Positions 16,312 through 24,816 of a stretch of 64,000 nt of DNA are shown here, one piece after another (positions within the stretch are counted from its first letter, which is position 1; each line of letters opens with the position of its first letter). This DNA comes from Mycobacterium sp. URHD0025. GTDB taxonomy: Bacteria; Actinomycetota; Actinomycetes; Mycobacteriales; Mycobacteriaceae. The DNA lies in the NCBI RefSeq assembly GCF_000426065.1, contig NZ_AUEQ01000012.1:186001-250000 (forward strand), given 5' to 3'. The translations under genes were made by a program, and so were the position numbers. The notes under the pieces are model-generated. The model did no database searches. It saw only the letters and a program-made list of their open reading frames with translations, and was not told the DNA's origin.

Positions 16312-17205
16312 GTGCTCGACAACAACCTGGTGGGGTTGGCGTTCGGCGCCGGACTGGTCGCGGCACTCAACCCCTGCGGTTTCGCGTTGCTCCCCGGATA
16401 TCTCGCGCTGGTGGTGCGCGGCGCCTCAGCGGGCGGACCGCTGCAGGCGCTGGGTCGCGCGCTGGTGGCCACCATGGTGATGACCGCCGGATTCGTCGCG
16501 GTGTTCGGCACATTCGGGCTTCTCACGGTGGCGGCCGCGAGCACCGTCCAGCGCTACCTGCCCTACGTCACCCTGATCATCGGTGTCGTCCTGATCGTTC
16601 TCGGCGTCTGGCTTTTGGCCGGCCGTCGGCTCGGGTTGCTACTTCCCGGTGCCGTGACGGGTCATACCGGTTGGGCGCCGACCGCCCGGCTCGGGTCGAT
16701 GGCCGGTTACGGCGTCGGTTACGCCGTGGCATCACTGTCGTGCACTGTCGGGCCGTTCCTGGCGGTCACCGGCGCGACACTGGAATCGAACACCGCTTGG
16801 CACCGGGTGGCGGTGTTCGCCGCGTACGCGGCGGGTTTCGCCCTGGTGGTCGGGGTGCTGGCCGTCGCCACGGCGCTGGCCGGGACGGCGGTGGTCGACC
16901 GGTTGCGACGCATCGTTCCCTACATCAGCCGGATCAGCGGAGCGCTGCTGATCGCCGTCGGCGCGTATGTCGCGTACTACGGCTGGTATGAGATCCAATT
17001 ATTCAGTGCCGCAGGAAATCCCGACGATCCGGTGATCGCCGCCGCCGGGCGCCTGCAGGGCACGCTCGCGGGCTGGGTCCACCGGCACGGGGCGTGGCCG
17101 TGGGTGCTCGCCCTGCTCGTATTGGTGGCGCTCGGTGTGTGGCGCGTCAGAGTCGCCGCGAGAAGTCGCCACGTACATCCGGCCACGGTGGGCGACGCAC
17201 CATAG
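16312..17205 (+). CDS. CcdA/DsbD-type membrane thiol-electron transporter
   Basis: 297 residues, GTG start, about 7-8 membrane helices. The two redox cysteines of the CcdA family are in place: NPCGFALLPGY (Cys22) and SLSCTVGPFL (Cys144). It passes electrons from cytoplasmic thioredoxin across the membrane to extracytoplasmic thiol proteins, here presumably the DsbE-like protein encoded 9 bases upstream. It is the homologue of Rv2877c. The 3' end overlaps the opposite-strand GerW-like gene by 59 bases. Confidence 0.85.
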   Translation: MLDNNLVGLAFGAGLVAALNPCGFALLPGYLALVVRGASAGGPLQALGRALVATMVMTAGFVAVFGTFGLLTVAAASTVQRYLPYVTLIIGVVLIVLGVWLLAGRRLGLLLPGAVTGHTGWAPTARLGSMAGYGVGYAVASLSCTVGPFLAVTGATLESNTAWHRVAVFAAYAAGFALVVGVLAVATALAGTAVVDRLRRIVPYISRISGALLIAVGAYVAYYGWYEIQLFSAAGNPDDPVIAAAGRLQGTLAGWVHRHGAWPWVLALLVLVALGVWRVRVAARSRHVHPATVGDAP

Positions 17206-17479
17206 CGACCGTAGCCAAGGTCGCTGCCACCAACCCGATAAGTTCACCCATCAACGCGATCCGCGTCGTGTCCACAGCGGGAATCCAGGTGGGTTTGCCG
17301 TCCTTGAGGACGAAAATCCCCAGCGGTCTGGAACTGAACCGTCCGCTGTCGCCCCTGTGCCGGACCTTGCTGACCGGTATCACCGTCGCACCGTCGGGCG
17401 TCACATACGGCTCACCGAACACCCGTGAGGTTGTCGCGTTGTCAGCGGTGATGCTGTCGAGCGCATCGGGCAAGCGCAT
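17147..17479 (-). CDS. GerW/YtfJ-like small membrane protein
   Basis: 110 residues. The core DATTSRVFGEPYVTPDGATVIPVSKV corresponds to the GerW (sporulation protein YtfJ) domain, whose members include a Bacillus germination protein. Here the domain is followed by FVLKDGKPTWIPAVD and one C-terminal membrane helix (about 82-102). The organism does not sporulate, so the role must differ. It is followed upstream on the same strand by a small acidic protein gene 17 bases away, suggesting an operon. It overlaps the CcdA gene convergently. Confidence 0.6.
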   Translation of the reverse strand: MRLPDALDSITADNATTSRVFGEPYVTPDGATVIPVSKVRHRGDSGRFSSRPLGIFVLKDGKPTWIPAVDTTRIALMGELIGLVAATLATVAMVRRPPWPDVRGDFSRRL

Positions 17480-17496
17480 GCCGGGCTTCCTTTGTT

Positions 17497-17745
17497 TCAG
17501 CGGTCGAAGTCGGACTCGTCGTCCAGGGGTACCACGATGGCCTGATCGATCAGATCGGCTTCGGCGGCGTCGGTCGAGACCCGCACTCGCCGCAGATCCG
17601 ACATCGCCTCGTCCTCGTCGTCGACGGTGACCGGTATCAGTTGTTCGACGACGTCTGCCTCGGGCGCGTCGTCGAATTCGGCATCATCGAATCCGCCACG
17701 CTCGGCGCACATCATGCTTGCTCCCTCATCGACCGGCATCGACAT
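17497..17745 (-). CDS. Small acidic hypothetical protein
   Basis: 82 residues, very rich in Asp and Glu. It contains two similar acidic stretches, EADVVEQLIPVTVDDEDE and EADLIDQAIVVPLDDE, which look like an imperfect internal repeat of about 30 residues. The pattern resembles disordered acidic actinobacterial proteins ending in DLxEQ...VxDDDE. It has no signal peptide. Starts at 17715 or 17712 are possible. It is probably co-transcribed with the GerW-like gene 17 bases downstream. Function unknown. Confidence 0.55.
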   Translation of the reverse strand: MSMPVDEGASMMCAERGGFDDAEFDDAPEADVVEQLIPVTVDDEDEAMSDLRRVRVSTDAAEADLIDQAIVVPLDDESDFDR

Positions 17746-17819
17746 CCATACCGATTGTGCTACCCGTCAACCGGCGTTTCAACGCGAATTTTTCGGTTGC
17801 TCGGGGTACGGGACGAAAA

Positions 17820-18242
17820 TCACTGGCCGGCAACGGAACTGAGTGCGGCGCGAATGGTATCGGGAACTTCTCGCTTGCACCAGTCGGTGGTCGAGACCAC
17901 CACGTACACGTTGCTCCCGCACACCCGCGGCTGTTCGTCGCCGGCCGTGTCGGTGCCCAGCACCGTGAAGCCCAGGGTGAAACTGGTGGTGCCGACATGC
18001 TCGCACCGCACCGCGATCCGTACCGGCTCCCGCCAACGGACAGGCGCCCGGAAGTCGATCTCGGTATGTACCACCTGCATGTCGAGTTCGTCGGCTACCA
18101 GGTCCGGGTAGCTCACCCCCAGGTGGTCGAACAGCCCGGTACACGCCTCGTCGAACCAGGTGAGGTAGTGGCCGTTGAACACCACGCCCTGTTGGTCGAT
18201 CTCGGCGTAGCGCGGCACGATGCCGAAGCTGTACTGGGTCAC
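17820..18242 (-). CDS. Acyl-CoA thioesterase (4-hydroxybenzoyl-CoA thioesterase family)
   Basis: 140 residues from the GTG at 18242. This is a hot-dog fold with the motif YAEIDQQGVVFNGHYLTWFDEA near the N-terminus; the aspartate in EIDQQG is the catalytic residue of YbgC/4HBT enzymes. It hydrolyses acyl-CoA to free acid in the cytoplasm. A longer frame extends to 18320 but adds a basic, non-family segment. The gene is divergent from the threonine dehydratase with about 100 bases between. Chain specificity is not predictable. Confidence 0.8.
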   Translation of the reverse strand: MTQYSFGIVPRYAEIDQQGVVFNGHYLTWFDEACTGLFDHLGVSYPDLVADELDMQVVHTEIDFRAPVRWREPVRIAVRCEHVGTTSFTLGFTVLGTDTAGDEQPRVCGSNVYVVVSTTDWCKREVPDTIRAALSSVAGQ

Positions 18243-18343
18243 GGGAACACTCCGAAGCCGGTGGGTGGTCTGCCGCTCCACGGTAACGGCCGGTGCGGCG
18301 ACCCGGACTTTCGCCGGCACGTTCCGCGGGAGAGACTTGTGCG

Positions 18344-19297
18344 GTGAAGCTGGTGACCCTCGACGACATCGACGCCGCGGCCCGGCGGATCGACTCCCAC
18401 ATCGTGCGAACTCCGCTGCTGGCCGCCGGGTGGGGAGACCCCGATCGGCCGTTGTGGCTCAAGCCGGAGAATCTGCAGCCGATCGGGGCCTTCAAGATTC
18501 GCGGCGCGTTCAATGCGCTGGGCCGGCTCGATCCCGAAGTACGGGCCAGGGGAGTGGTGGCCTACTCCAGTGGCAATCACGCTCAGGCGGTGGCCTATGC
18601 GGCTGCGGCCTTTCGCGTGGCCGCCCACATCGTGATGCCCGAGGAAACGCCCGCGGTGAAGGTGCAGGCAACCCGGGATCACGGCGCGAACGTGGTGCTG
18701 TGTGGAGCTGGACAGCGTGAATCGGTCGCCGCGGAGTTGGTCGAGCGGACCGGTGGTGTGCTGGTGCCACCGTTCGACCATCCTGACGTGATCGCCGGCC
18801 AGGGCACCATCGGGCTTGAGATCGCGCACGATCTGGCCGATGTCGCATCGGTGTGGATCCCGGTCAGCGGAGGCGGTCTGGCCTCGGGAATCGGTACGGC
18901 GATCCGTGCCTTGTGCCCGCAGGCCGAGATATTCGGCGTCGAGCCGGAACTCGCCGCGGACACGGCCGAGAGCCTGGCCGCCGGTCACCGGGTGGAGTGG
19001 CCTGTGGCGCAACGCAATCGGACCATCGCCGATGGCCTGCGTTCGACACCGTCGGCGTTGACCTTCGCCCATCTGCAACGGGTGCTCGACGACGTCATCA
19101 CCGTGACCGAGGACGAGATCCGTTCAGCGGTGAGACAACTTGCGCATCGTTCCCACCTGGTGGCTGAACCCAGTGGTGCGGTGGCGCTGGCGGGATACCG
19201 GAAAGCCGCGGCGCGACCGGGCCCGGCGGTCGTCATCGTGTCCGGCGGCAACATCGAGCCGCAGTTGCTGGCCGATATCCTGTCCGGCGGTCAGTGA
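18344..19297 (+). CDS. PLP-dependent threonine/serine dehydratase
   Basis: 317 residues from a GTG. It is a fold-type II PLP enzyme with the Schiff-base lysine in AFKIRGAFN (Lys51), the phosphate/substrate loop SSGNHAQ (about 76-82) and the PLP phosphate-binding glycine loop VSGGGLASG. There is no C-terminal ACT regulatory domain, so this is the short, catabolic-type dehydratase that deaminates threonine or serine to the 2-oxoacid. Related serine racemases look similar. Its end overlaps the opposite-strand peptide transporter by 7 bases. Confidence 0.8.
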   Translation: MKLVTLDDIDAAARRIDSHIVRTPLLAAGWGDPDRPLWLKPENLQPIGAFKIRGAFNALGRLDPEVRARGVVAYSSGNHAQAVAYAAAAFRVAAHIVMPEETPAVKVQATRDHGANVVLCGAGQRESVAAELVERTGGVLVPPFDHPDVIAGQGTIGLEIAHDLADVASVWIPVSGGGLASGIGTAIRALCPQAEIFGVEPELAADTAESLAAGHRVEWPVAQRNRTIADGLRSTPSALTFAHLQRVLDDVITVTEDEIRSAVRQLAHRSHLVAEPSGAVALAGYRKAAARPGPAVVIVSGGNIEPQLLADILSGGQ

Positions 19298-20748
19298 ACC
19301 CCTTCCATCAGCCGGCTGATCCACGGGGACATCAGCAGGACCACGACGCCGACCAGGATGGCCACCGCCCCGAGTATGCCGAAGTAGGCGGCCTCGTGCG
19401 TGGGATCGTAGTGCTGCGCGAGCACACCGGACATGGCCGTACCCAGCCCGACGGAGAAGAAGAACAGCGCCATCATCTGGGCCCGGAAAGCCTCCGGCGC
19501 AAGCTTTGTCGTCACCGAGAGGCCGATCGGCGACAGCAGGAGCTCGGACACCGCGAACACCACCATGATGCCGGCCACCAGTATTGCGGGCACCACCCTG
19601 CCGGGGGTCGGTGCCGTCGGCAGGAACAACAGGAACGCCGCACCCATGCCGATCACGCCGAAGGCGAACTTGCGCGGAGTCGTCGGTGCACGGTTGCCCA
19701 GCCGGGTCCACAGCAGCGCGAACAACGGTGAGAGCAGGATGATCCAGACGGGTTCGATCGAGCCGATCCAGTTCGACGGTGCGGTCCAGCCGAAGATCGA
19801 CCAGTCGACCCGTTCGTCGGCGTAGACCGCCAGCACCGTGAAAGTCTGCTGGAACAGCGACCAGAACACCGCGTTGGCGATGAACAGCGGGATGAATGCA
19901 CGAACCCGAATGCGTTCGATGTCGGACACTTTGGTGCTGGTCAGCATCACGGCGAAGTACATCACCGAGGCCACGACGATCACCCCCGTGGTGAACTGTG
20001 ACAGGTTCGCCAGCTTGACCACGTGCATCATGAACAGCGCCGCCACGGCGACCGCCAGGGCGGCAACGACCCCGAAGACCTTCCCGATTGCATTGGGCGG
20101 CAATGGGTTTGCCACGGTGCGGCCGTGGCTGCCGAGATTGCGCCGGAACCACACATACTGCGTCAGCCCCAGCGTCATGCCGACGGCCGCGACGCCGAAC
20201 CCGTAGTGGAACCCGATGCGCGTCTGCAGGATTCCGGTCGCCAGCGGTCCGACAAAGGCGCCCAGATTGACTCCGAGATAGAACAGGGTGAAGCCGCCGT
20301 CCGCGCGCGGGTCGTTCTTGCCGTAGAGCGTGCCCAGCAGGGAGGACGCGTTGGCCTTGAGCGCACCGGACCCCAACGCGACGAGGACGAGGCCGATCCC
20401 GACGCCGGGCAGGCCCGGGACCACGGCGAGCGCGATGTGGCCGGCCATCACGACCACCCCGCCGTAGAACACCGTGCGTTCCATGCCCAGCAGTCGATCG
20501 GCGATCCAGCCGCCCAGGACGGTGGACAGGTACACCAGCCCTCCGTAGGCGCCGACGATGCCGGTGGCGGTGCTCTTCGGCAACCCCAGACCACCGTCGG
20601 CGGCCGTGTAGTACAGGTAGTAGCCCAGGATGGTGAGCATCCCGTAGAAGGAGAAGCGCTCCCACAGTTCCACCCCGGACAGATTGGCCAGGCCGATGGG
20701 GTGGCCGAAGAATGTGTGGTGGCGTGGTGAATCCTGCACTCGCTGCAT
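19291..20748 (-). CDS. POT/PTR2 family proton-dependent peptide transporter
   Basis: 485 residues, about 14 membrane helices. The POT signature E-x2-ERF-x2-Y is present near the N-terminus (ELWERFSFYG), followed by GALKANASSLLGTLYG and FTLFYLGVNLGAFVGPL, both typical of DtpT-like transporters. It imports di- and tripeptides with protons. It is divergent from the DUF7159-type gene with about 210 bases between. Confidence 0.85.
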   Translation of the reverse strand: MQRVQDSPRHHTFFGHPIGLANLSGVELWERFSFYGMLTILGYYLYYTAADGGLGLPKSTATGIVGAYGGLVYLSTVLGGWIADRLLGMERTVFYGGVVVMAGHIALAVVPGLPGVGIGLVLVALGSGALKANASSLLGTLYGKNDPRADGGFTLFYLGVNLGAFVGPLATGILQTRIGFHYGFGVAAVGMTLGLTQYVWFRRNLGSHGRTVANPLPPNAIGKVFGVVAALAVAVAALFMMHVVKLANLSQFTTGVIVVASVMYFAVMLTSTKVSDIERIRVRAFIPLFIANAVFWSLFQQTFTVLAVYADERVDWSIFGWTAPSNWIGSIEPVWIILLSPLFALLWTRLGNRAPTTPRKFAFGVIGMGAAFLLFLPTAPTPGRVVPAILVAGIMVVFAVSELLLSPIGLSVTTKLAPEAFRAQMMALFFFSVGLGTAMSGVLAQHYDPTHEAAYFGILGAVAILVGVVVLLMSPWISRLMEGVH

Positions 20749-20961
20749 GCGCCATCACTTTGCCACGCGCACGGTCCGTGGGCAGATCTCTGGCCATGCC
20801 GTTGGCAAACCGATATGTCGTCGTGTACTGGCTGTTCTGCGGCACAGCACATTTCGCATCGATCCGGCGCGAGCATGGCGGCGGTGCAGGGGAGAGGCGC
20901 GACGCTGCCACCCGGTAATGTCACCGTGAAACGTTTGGACGACGGCCACACTTTTCGGGGG

Positions 20962-22449
20962 GTGAACGTGGACGCGGTGCTCGGTGTTTCGTTGACACCG
21001 TCAACCGTCGGCCTGGTCCTGGTCGAGGGCCGTGAGGCTGACGGGGCGACCGTCGACCACGACGCGATTGACATCCGTGGCCTTGCACCCGCACGCACCG
21101 ATGACATCTGCGCCGACGTCGTGAAGGCGGTTCGGCGCGTCGAAAGGGTTGCCGCAGAACATGGTTTGCGGCTCGCGGCGATCGGTGTCACCTGGAGTTC
21201 CGGGGCGGCGTCCGAGGCGGCGGTGCTGCTGAAAAAGCTCGCGGACGCCGGATTCGCCGGGGTGGTTCCGGTGCGATTGCCGCAAGCGACGGACGCATTG
21301 GCACGCCGCGTCGCCGGCATCGTGGGATTCGACACCACCGGTGTATGCGTCCTGGAACCCGATGTCGTGCAGGCGATGACGGTGGGTGGCAACGATCCGG
21401 TGCAGACCACGGTCAGCCGGGGCATCGAAACTGTGGCCGGCCTGACCACGTGGCTGTCCGACATATTCGATGCGGCCGCCCCTCGTCCCGATGCGCTGGT
21501 GGTCGTGGGATCCGCCGTCGACCTGGACTCGGTGCTGCCGAAATTGGAGCAGGCACTCGCGGTGCCGGTGTTCACGCCTGCCGAGCCAGGATTGCCGTTG
21601 GCCAGGGGTGCCGCGCTGGCCTCGGTGCGACGCGGCCGGCTGGCGGGCGACGACGGCACGGCCCCGGCCGGGTGGCGGTGGCCCACCGGGCAATTGACGC
21701 CGCTGGCGATATTGGTCGGTGGAGTGCTGGCCTTCGGAGTATCGCTGGCGCTGGCCATCGGTCAGCAGCTGTTGCCCGGTTCCGAGCCGGCTCCGCACCG
21801 GAGCACCCGTCCGGTGGTGAGCACGTCGGGCGACTCGGCCGCCGTGCAGCAGCCCGCTACAGCCGCGATCCCCGTGCCGTCCGAGACGTCGCCGGTATTG
21901 GAGACCGTCGTGCAAGACGCCGCGCCGGAGCACACCATCGGCCAAACCCCAACGGCCCCACCCGGGAACACCGCATTGCAGGGCGAGCAACTCGCTCCTG
22001 CCGGATCCGAGCCGTACCCGGTGGCATCGGAGCTGCCACCGGGATCGCCCGAGCAAGCACCTGTTGCGCCGGTGCTCGAGGCGGGACCACAGGCACCGCC
22101 GATGAGCCAGCCGCCGCCGGGAGAGACAGCGCTACCGCAGGCGCCGCCTCCGTCATCGGATGCGCCGCCGCCTCCGGTCCCCGAGGCTGCCCCGCCGCCG
22201 CCACCGGCCTCCGAGGTTGCGCCGCCGCCTCCACCACCGGCCTCCGAGGTTGCGCCGCCGCCACCGCCGCCACCGCCGCCAGCGGTCGCATCGCAGGAGT
22301 CGGCACCCGTGCAGCAGACCGCCGCCCAGGTTCCCGCGGGCGACTCCGCGCAACCGGCGCCGGAAGCCGTTCCACCCGCGCCCGAAGCTGCGCCACCAGT
22401 GACGGAGGCCGTGCCTCCCGCGCCGGAGCCGTTACCCCCCGCGCCCTGA
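20962..22449 (+). CDS. DUF7159-type mycobacterial protein with membrane helix and proline-rich tail
   Basis: 495 residues from the GTG at 20962. The N-terminal globular domain (about 1-230) begins VDAVLGVSLTPSTVGLVLVEG and has an actin/hexokinase-like look (VVVGSAVDLDSVLPKLEQAL). One membrane helix follows near 245-270. The remaining 220 residues are low-complexity and rich in Pro, Glu and Ala with short repeats such as PPPPASEVAPPP. It is probably inserted with the tail outside the membrane. Homologues are widespread in mycobacteria and uncharacterised. A GTG at 20923 is an alternative start. Confidence 0.7.
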   Translation: MNVDAVLGVSLTPSTVGLVLVEGREADGATVDHDAIDIRGLAPARTDDICADVVKAVRRVERVAAEHGLRLAAIGVTWSSGAASEAAVLLKKLADAGFAGVVPVRLPQATDALARRVAGIVGFDTTGVCVLEPDVVQAMTVGGNDPVQTTVSRGIETVAGLTTWLSDIFDAAAPRPDALVVVGSAVDLDSVLPKLEQALAVPVFTPAEPGLPLARGAALASVRRGRLAGDDGTAPAGWRWPTGQLTPLAILVGGVLAFGVSLALAIGQQLLPGSEPAPHRSTRPVVSTSGDSAAVQQPATAAIPVPSETSPVLETVVQDAAPEHTIGQTPTAPPGNTALQGEQLAPAGSEPYPVASELPPGSPEQAPVAPVLEAGPQAPPMSQPPPGETALPQAPPPSSDAPPPPVPEAAPPPPPASEVAPPPPPPASEVAPPPPPPPPPAVASQESAPVQQTAAQVPAGDSAQPAPEAVPPAPEAAPPVTEAVPPAPEPLPPAP

Positions 22450-22612
22450 TCGCTGTGACGTTGCTGAGGCCGGCCCGAGGCCGCCAATGCTGCGGTGAAA
22501 CGTTCTGACAGGTCGCATCGATGTGTTCACCATGGGCCACTCACCGCGCTACCGCCGACACCGATCTGCCGCCGTCACGCTGCGCCTGGAAGGTGCAGTG
22601 CCGGTGAGCACC

Positions 22613-22618
22613 TACACT
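22613..22618 (+). promoter_or_regulatory. -10 element of a probable leaderless promoter for ldtA
   Basis: TACACT fits TAnnnT and ends six bases before the ATG at 22625, so the transcript would start at or one base from the start codon. The six bases between are GGTGGA, too close to act as a normal ribosome site. Confidence 0.4.
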
Positions 22619-22624
22619 GGTGGA

Positions 22625-23404
22625 ATGCTGAGCGCCCCATCGTCGTCATTCGGAACCGTTCGAGCGTCGGTACTGAAAGTGTTTGCGGCGATTGGTGTCG
22701 CCACCTTGGCCACCGCGAGCACGGTCAGTGTCGCATCGGCAGCTGTGAGCACACCTGAGCCTGGAGTGACCATCGAGCCTGCCGCCGGTTCGGTGGTGGG
22801 TGTCGCCATGCCTTTGACCGTGACTTTCGACCGCCCCGTGACCGACCGCAACGCGGCGCAGGGCAGCCTTCGGATCAGCTCACCGCACACCCCCACAGGC
22901 ACATTCAGCTGGCTCAGTGACGACGTGATGCAGTGGAAGCCCGATCAGTTGTGGCCGGCGCACTCGAAGATCTCTGTATCCGCCGGCGGCGCTAAGACCA
23001 GCTTCGAGACCGGGGCCGAGGTACTCGGTGTCGCCGACATCGACGCCCATACCTTCACCGTCAGCATCGACGGCACGGTGGCTCGCACGATGCCCGCCTC
23101 GATGGGCAAGCCCAAGCACCCGACTCCGGTCGGCACCTTCACCGCTTTGGCCAAAGAGCCTGTCGTGGTGATGGACTCGCGCACCATCGGAATTCCGCTG
23201 AGTGACCCCGAGGGCTACAAGCTCACCGTGTACGACGCGGTCCGCGTGACCTGGGGTGGCGTCTACGTACACGGGGCGCCCTGGTCGGTGGGATCGCAGG
23301 GCTATTCCAACGTCAGCCACGGTTGCATCAATTTGAGTCCCGACAACGCCGATTGGTACTTCAACACGGTGCACCTCGGCGATCCTATTGTGGTGCAGGC
23401 ATAG
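22625..23404 (+). CDS. ldtA: L,D-transpeptidase (Ldt-Mt1 type)
   Basis: 259 residues. A signal peptide or anchor occupies about residues 10-38. An immunoglobulin-like domain (about 45-130) is followed by the YkuD catalytic domain with the active-site motif SHGCINLSPDNA (His232, Cys234). It forms 3-3 cross-links in mycobacterial peptidoglycan in the periplasm. Length and sequence follow Rv0116c (LdtMt1) closely, which lacks a lipobox. The last 20 bases overlap the fatty-acid hydroxylase gene on the other strand. Confidence 0.85.
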   Translation: MLSAPSSSFGTVRASVLKVFAAIGVATLATASTVSVASAAVSTPEPGVTIEPAAGSVVGVAMPLTVTFDRPVTDRNAAQGSLRISSPHTPTGTFSWLSDDVMQWKPDQLWPAHSKISVSAGGAKTSFETGAEVLGVADIDAHTFTVSIDGTVARTMPASMGKPKHPTPVGTFTALAKEPVVVMDSRTIGIPLSDPEGYKLTVYDAVRVTWGGVYVHGAPWSVGSQGYSNVSHGCINLSPDNADWYFNTVHLGDPIVVQA

Positions 23405-24041
23405 TCGCATGCAGGTTCTTCGCCGTCGGTGAGGTGGACACCGTCGCCGGGTCAGGGTGGGTTCTCAGCACCCGATCGGCGGTTCCGGCGGTGGTGACCG
23501 TGAACCAGTAGTGCTCGTTCTTGTAGTGATGCTGACGATGGTTGCGCCAAATCGCCCGATATGCACGGGTTTTCGGCGTGTAATCGCTGTGGATCAGGTA
23601 GTGGCACCACTCGTAGGACAGGCCCAGCACTGTGAGGAACGACAGAAAGGTCAGGCCGAGGCCGAGTCGGGGGAACACCAGTAGTGCCACGGCCACCGCG
23701 ACGGGCAGTATCCACAGCAACGACCGCCACGGTATGAAGATCAGTGGGACGTCGCGGGGGTCGACGTGGTGGAGCCGGTGATCGCGGGCCAGCAGTGAAT
23801 CCAGTGTGATGCGGCCGAATCGCCTTGGCTTCCAGTGCAGCACGAAGACGTGCACGATCCACTCGAAGAACGGAAACGCCACCAGCATCACCACAGGCAC
23901 GAGTGCATCGGTGAGTTGCCAGTCACCGGCTGCGGATCGCGCGACTGCGCTGAGCGCCAGGGCGGTGCCGATCATCCAGGGGGAGGGGTGCCTGGCGAAT
24001 TCCCGTAGCGCGTGTCCCAATGTGAATGCGTTGCGTGTCAT
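23385..24041 (-). CDS. Fatty-acid hydroxylase / sterol desaturase superfamily membrane enzyme
   Basis: 218 residues, about four membrane helices. The di-iron histidine clusters of the superfamily are visible: EWIVHVFVLHW, DHRLHHVDP, EWCHYLIHS and NHRQHHYKNEHYWFTV. Such enzymes hydroxylate or desaturate fatty acids, carotenoids or sterols at the membrane. The start ATG overlaps the GntR gene stop by four bases, so the enzyme is translated with its probable regulator. Convergent with ldtA. Confidence 0.8.
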   Translation of the reverse strand: MTRNAFTLGHALREFARHPSPWMIGTALALSAVARSAAGDWQLTDALVPVVMLVAFPFFEWIVHVFVLHWKPRRFGRITLDSLLARDHRLHHVDPRDVPLIFIPWRSLLWILPVAVAVALLVFPRLGLGLTFLSFLTVLGLSYEWCHYLIHSDYTPKTRAYRAIWRNHRQHHYKNEHYWFTVTTAGTADRVLRTHPDPATVSTSPTAKNLHATMPAPQ

Positions 24042-24769
24042 CGGGTTTCCTCCAGCGCGTCGAGGGCGCCCATGAGCGCCGTGGTGGCCGGTTCGAGCAA
24101 TTCCGCAGCGGCCTGGCGGGCTGCCGTCGGGTCACCCGCCTCGATCGTCTCGACGATCCGGCGGTAGGCGTCCGGACGGCCGACCTCGTCGGCCATCATG
24201 GTGGCCAACGCCGGAAGTGCGGGCTCATAGGTCTGCCGAAGGGTGTTGTACATCAAGCGGAATGCGATCGAATCCGCGCCGTCGACGACCAGGTCCCAGA
24301 AGGCGAGCGCATGGCGTTGTTGGGCCACCGGATCGGATTCGGCGGCCAAGGAGTCCACGGTGCGGCCGAGTTGGGCGATCACGTCGGCAGGGGCGCGCCG
24401 GGCGGCCAGCTCGGCCACCTTGGGACCGTTGTGCAGCCGGGTTTCCAGAATGCTGCGGACCACGCTGACGTCGAGTTCGCCTGCGCGCAAGAGCAGTCGG
24501 GGCAACAGGTCGAGGCCGGCGTGTCTGCGGAAGTCCCGCACCGTCGTCGAGTCGCCCTGTCGTACCTCGACCAGGCCGGCTTCGGTGAGTCGCTTGATCG
24601 CCTCGCGTACCGCCGGACGGGACACTCCGAGTACCTCGGCCAATCTGCGTTCGCTGGGCAACGACTCTCCGGGTTGCATCTGGCCACTGAGCACTTCGCC
24701 GATGATCTGATCGAAGACGTCCTCCGGTACGGAGCGGCGGTTCACCGGTTGCAGGGCCATGCGCCCCAT
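24038..24769 (-). CDS. FadR-type (GntR/FCD) transcriptional regulator
   Basis: 243 residues. A winged-helix GntR domain occupies residues 12-80 (PGESLPSERRLAEVLGVSRPAVREAIKRLTEAGLV). The all-helical FCD ligand domain follows, with its metal/ligand pattern in ETRLHNGP and ALAFWDLVVDG. It probably represses itself and the downstream hydroxylase, which starts within its stop codon. A TGGT-AAG-ACCA operator lies 30 bases upstream of its start. An ATG three codons in (24760) is an alternative. Confidence 0.85.
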   Translation of the reverse strand: MGRMALQPVNRRSVPEDVFDQIIGEVLSGQMQPGESLPSERRLAEVLGVSRPAVREAIKRLTEAGLVEVRQGDSTTVRDFRRHAGLDLLPRLLLRAGELDVSVVRSILETRLHNGPKVAELAARRAPADVIAQLGRTVDSLAAESDPVAQQRHALAFWDLVVDGADSIAFRLMYNTLRQTYEPALPALATMMADEVGRPDAYRRIVETIEAGDPTAARQAAAELLEPATTALMGALDALEETR

Positions 24770-24798
24770 GCTGCCCCAGCGTTTGGTCAGAGGTCAAG

Positions 24799-24809
24799 TG
24801 GTAAGACCA
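24799..24809. promoter_or_regulatory. FCD-GntR operator TGGTAAGACCA
   Basis: This matches the TGGT-N3-ACCA core of FadR/PdhR-type sites, and a further TTGGTC half-site lies at 24783-24788. It sits 30 bases before the GntR start and just after the stop of the Xre-type gene, so autorepression is likely. Confidence 0.55.
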
Positions 24810-24816
24810 ATCGCAT

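Noticed and set aside
22153..22402. Arg/Pro-rich open frames opposite or alongside the proline repeats of the DUF7159-type gene
   Set aside because: They arise from the low-complexity CCG/CCT repeats; no start context or family match.
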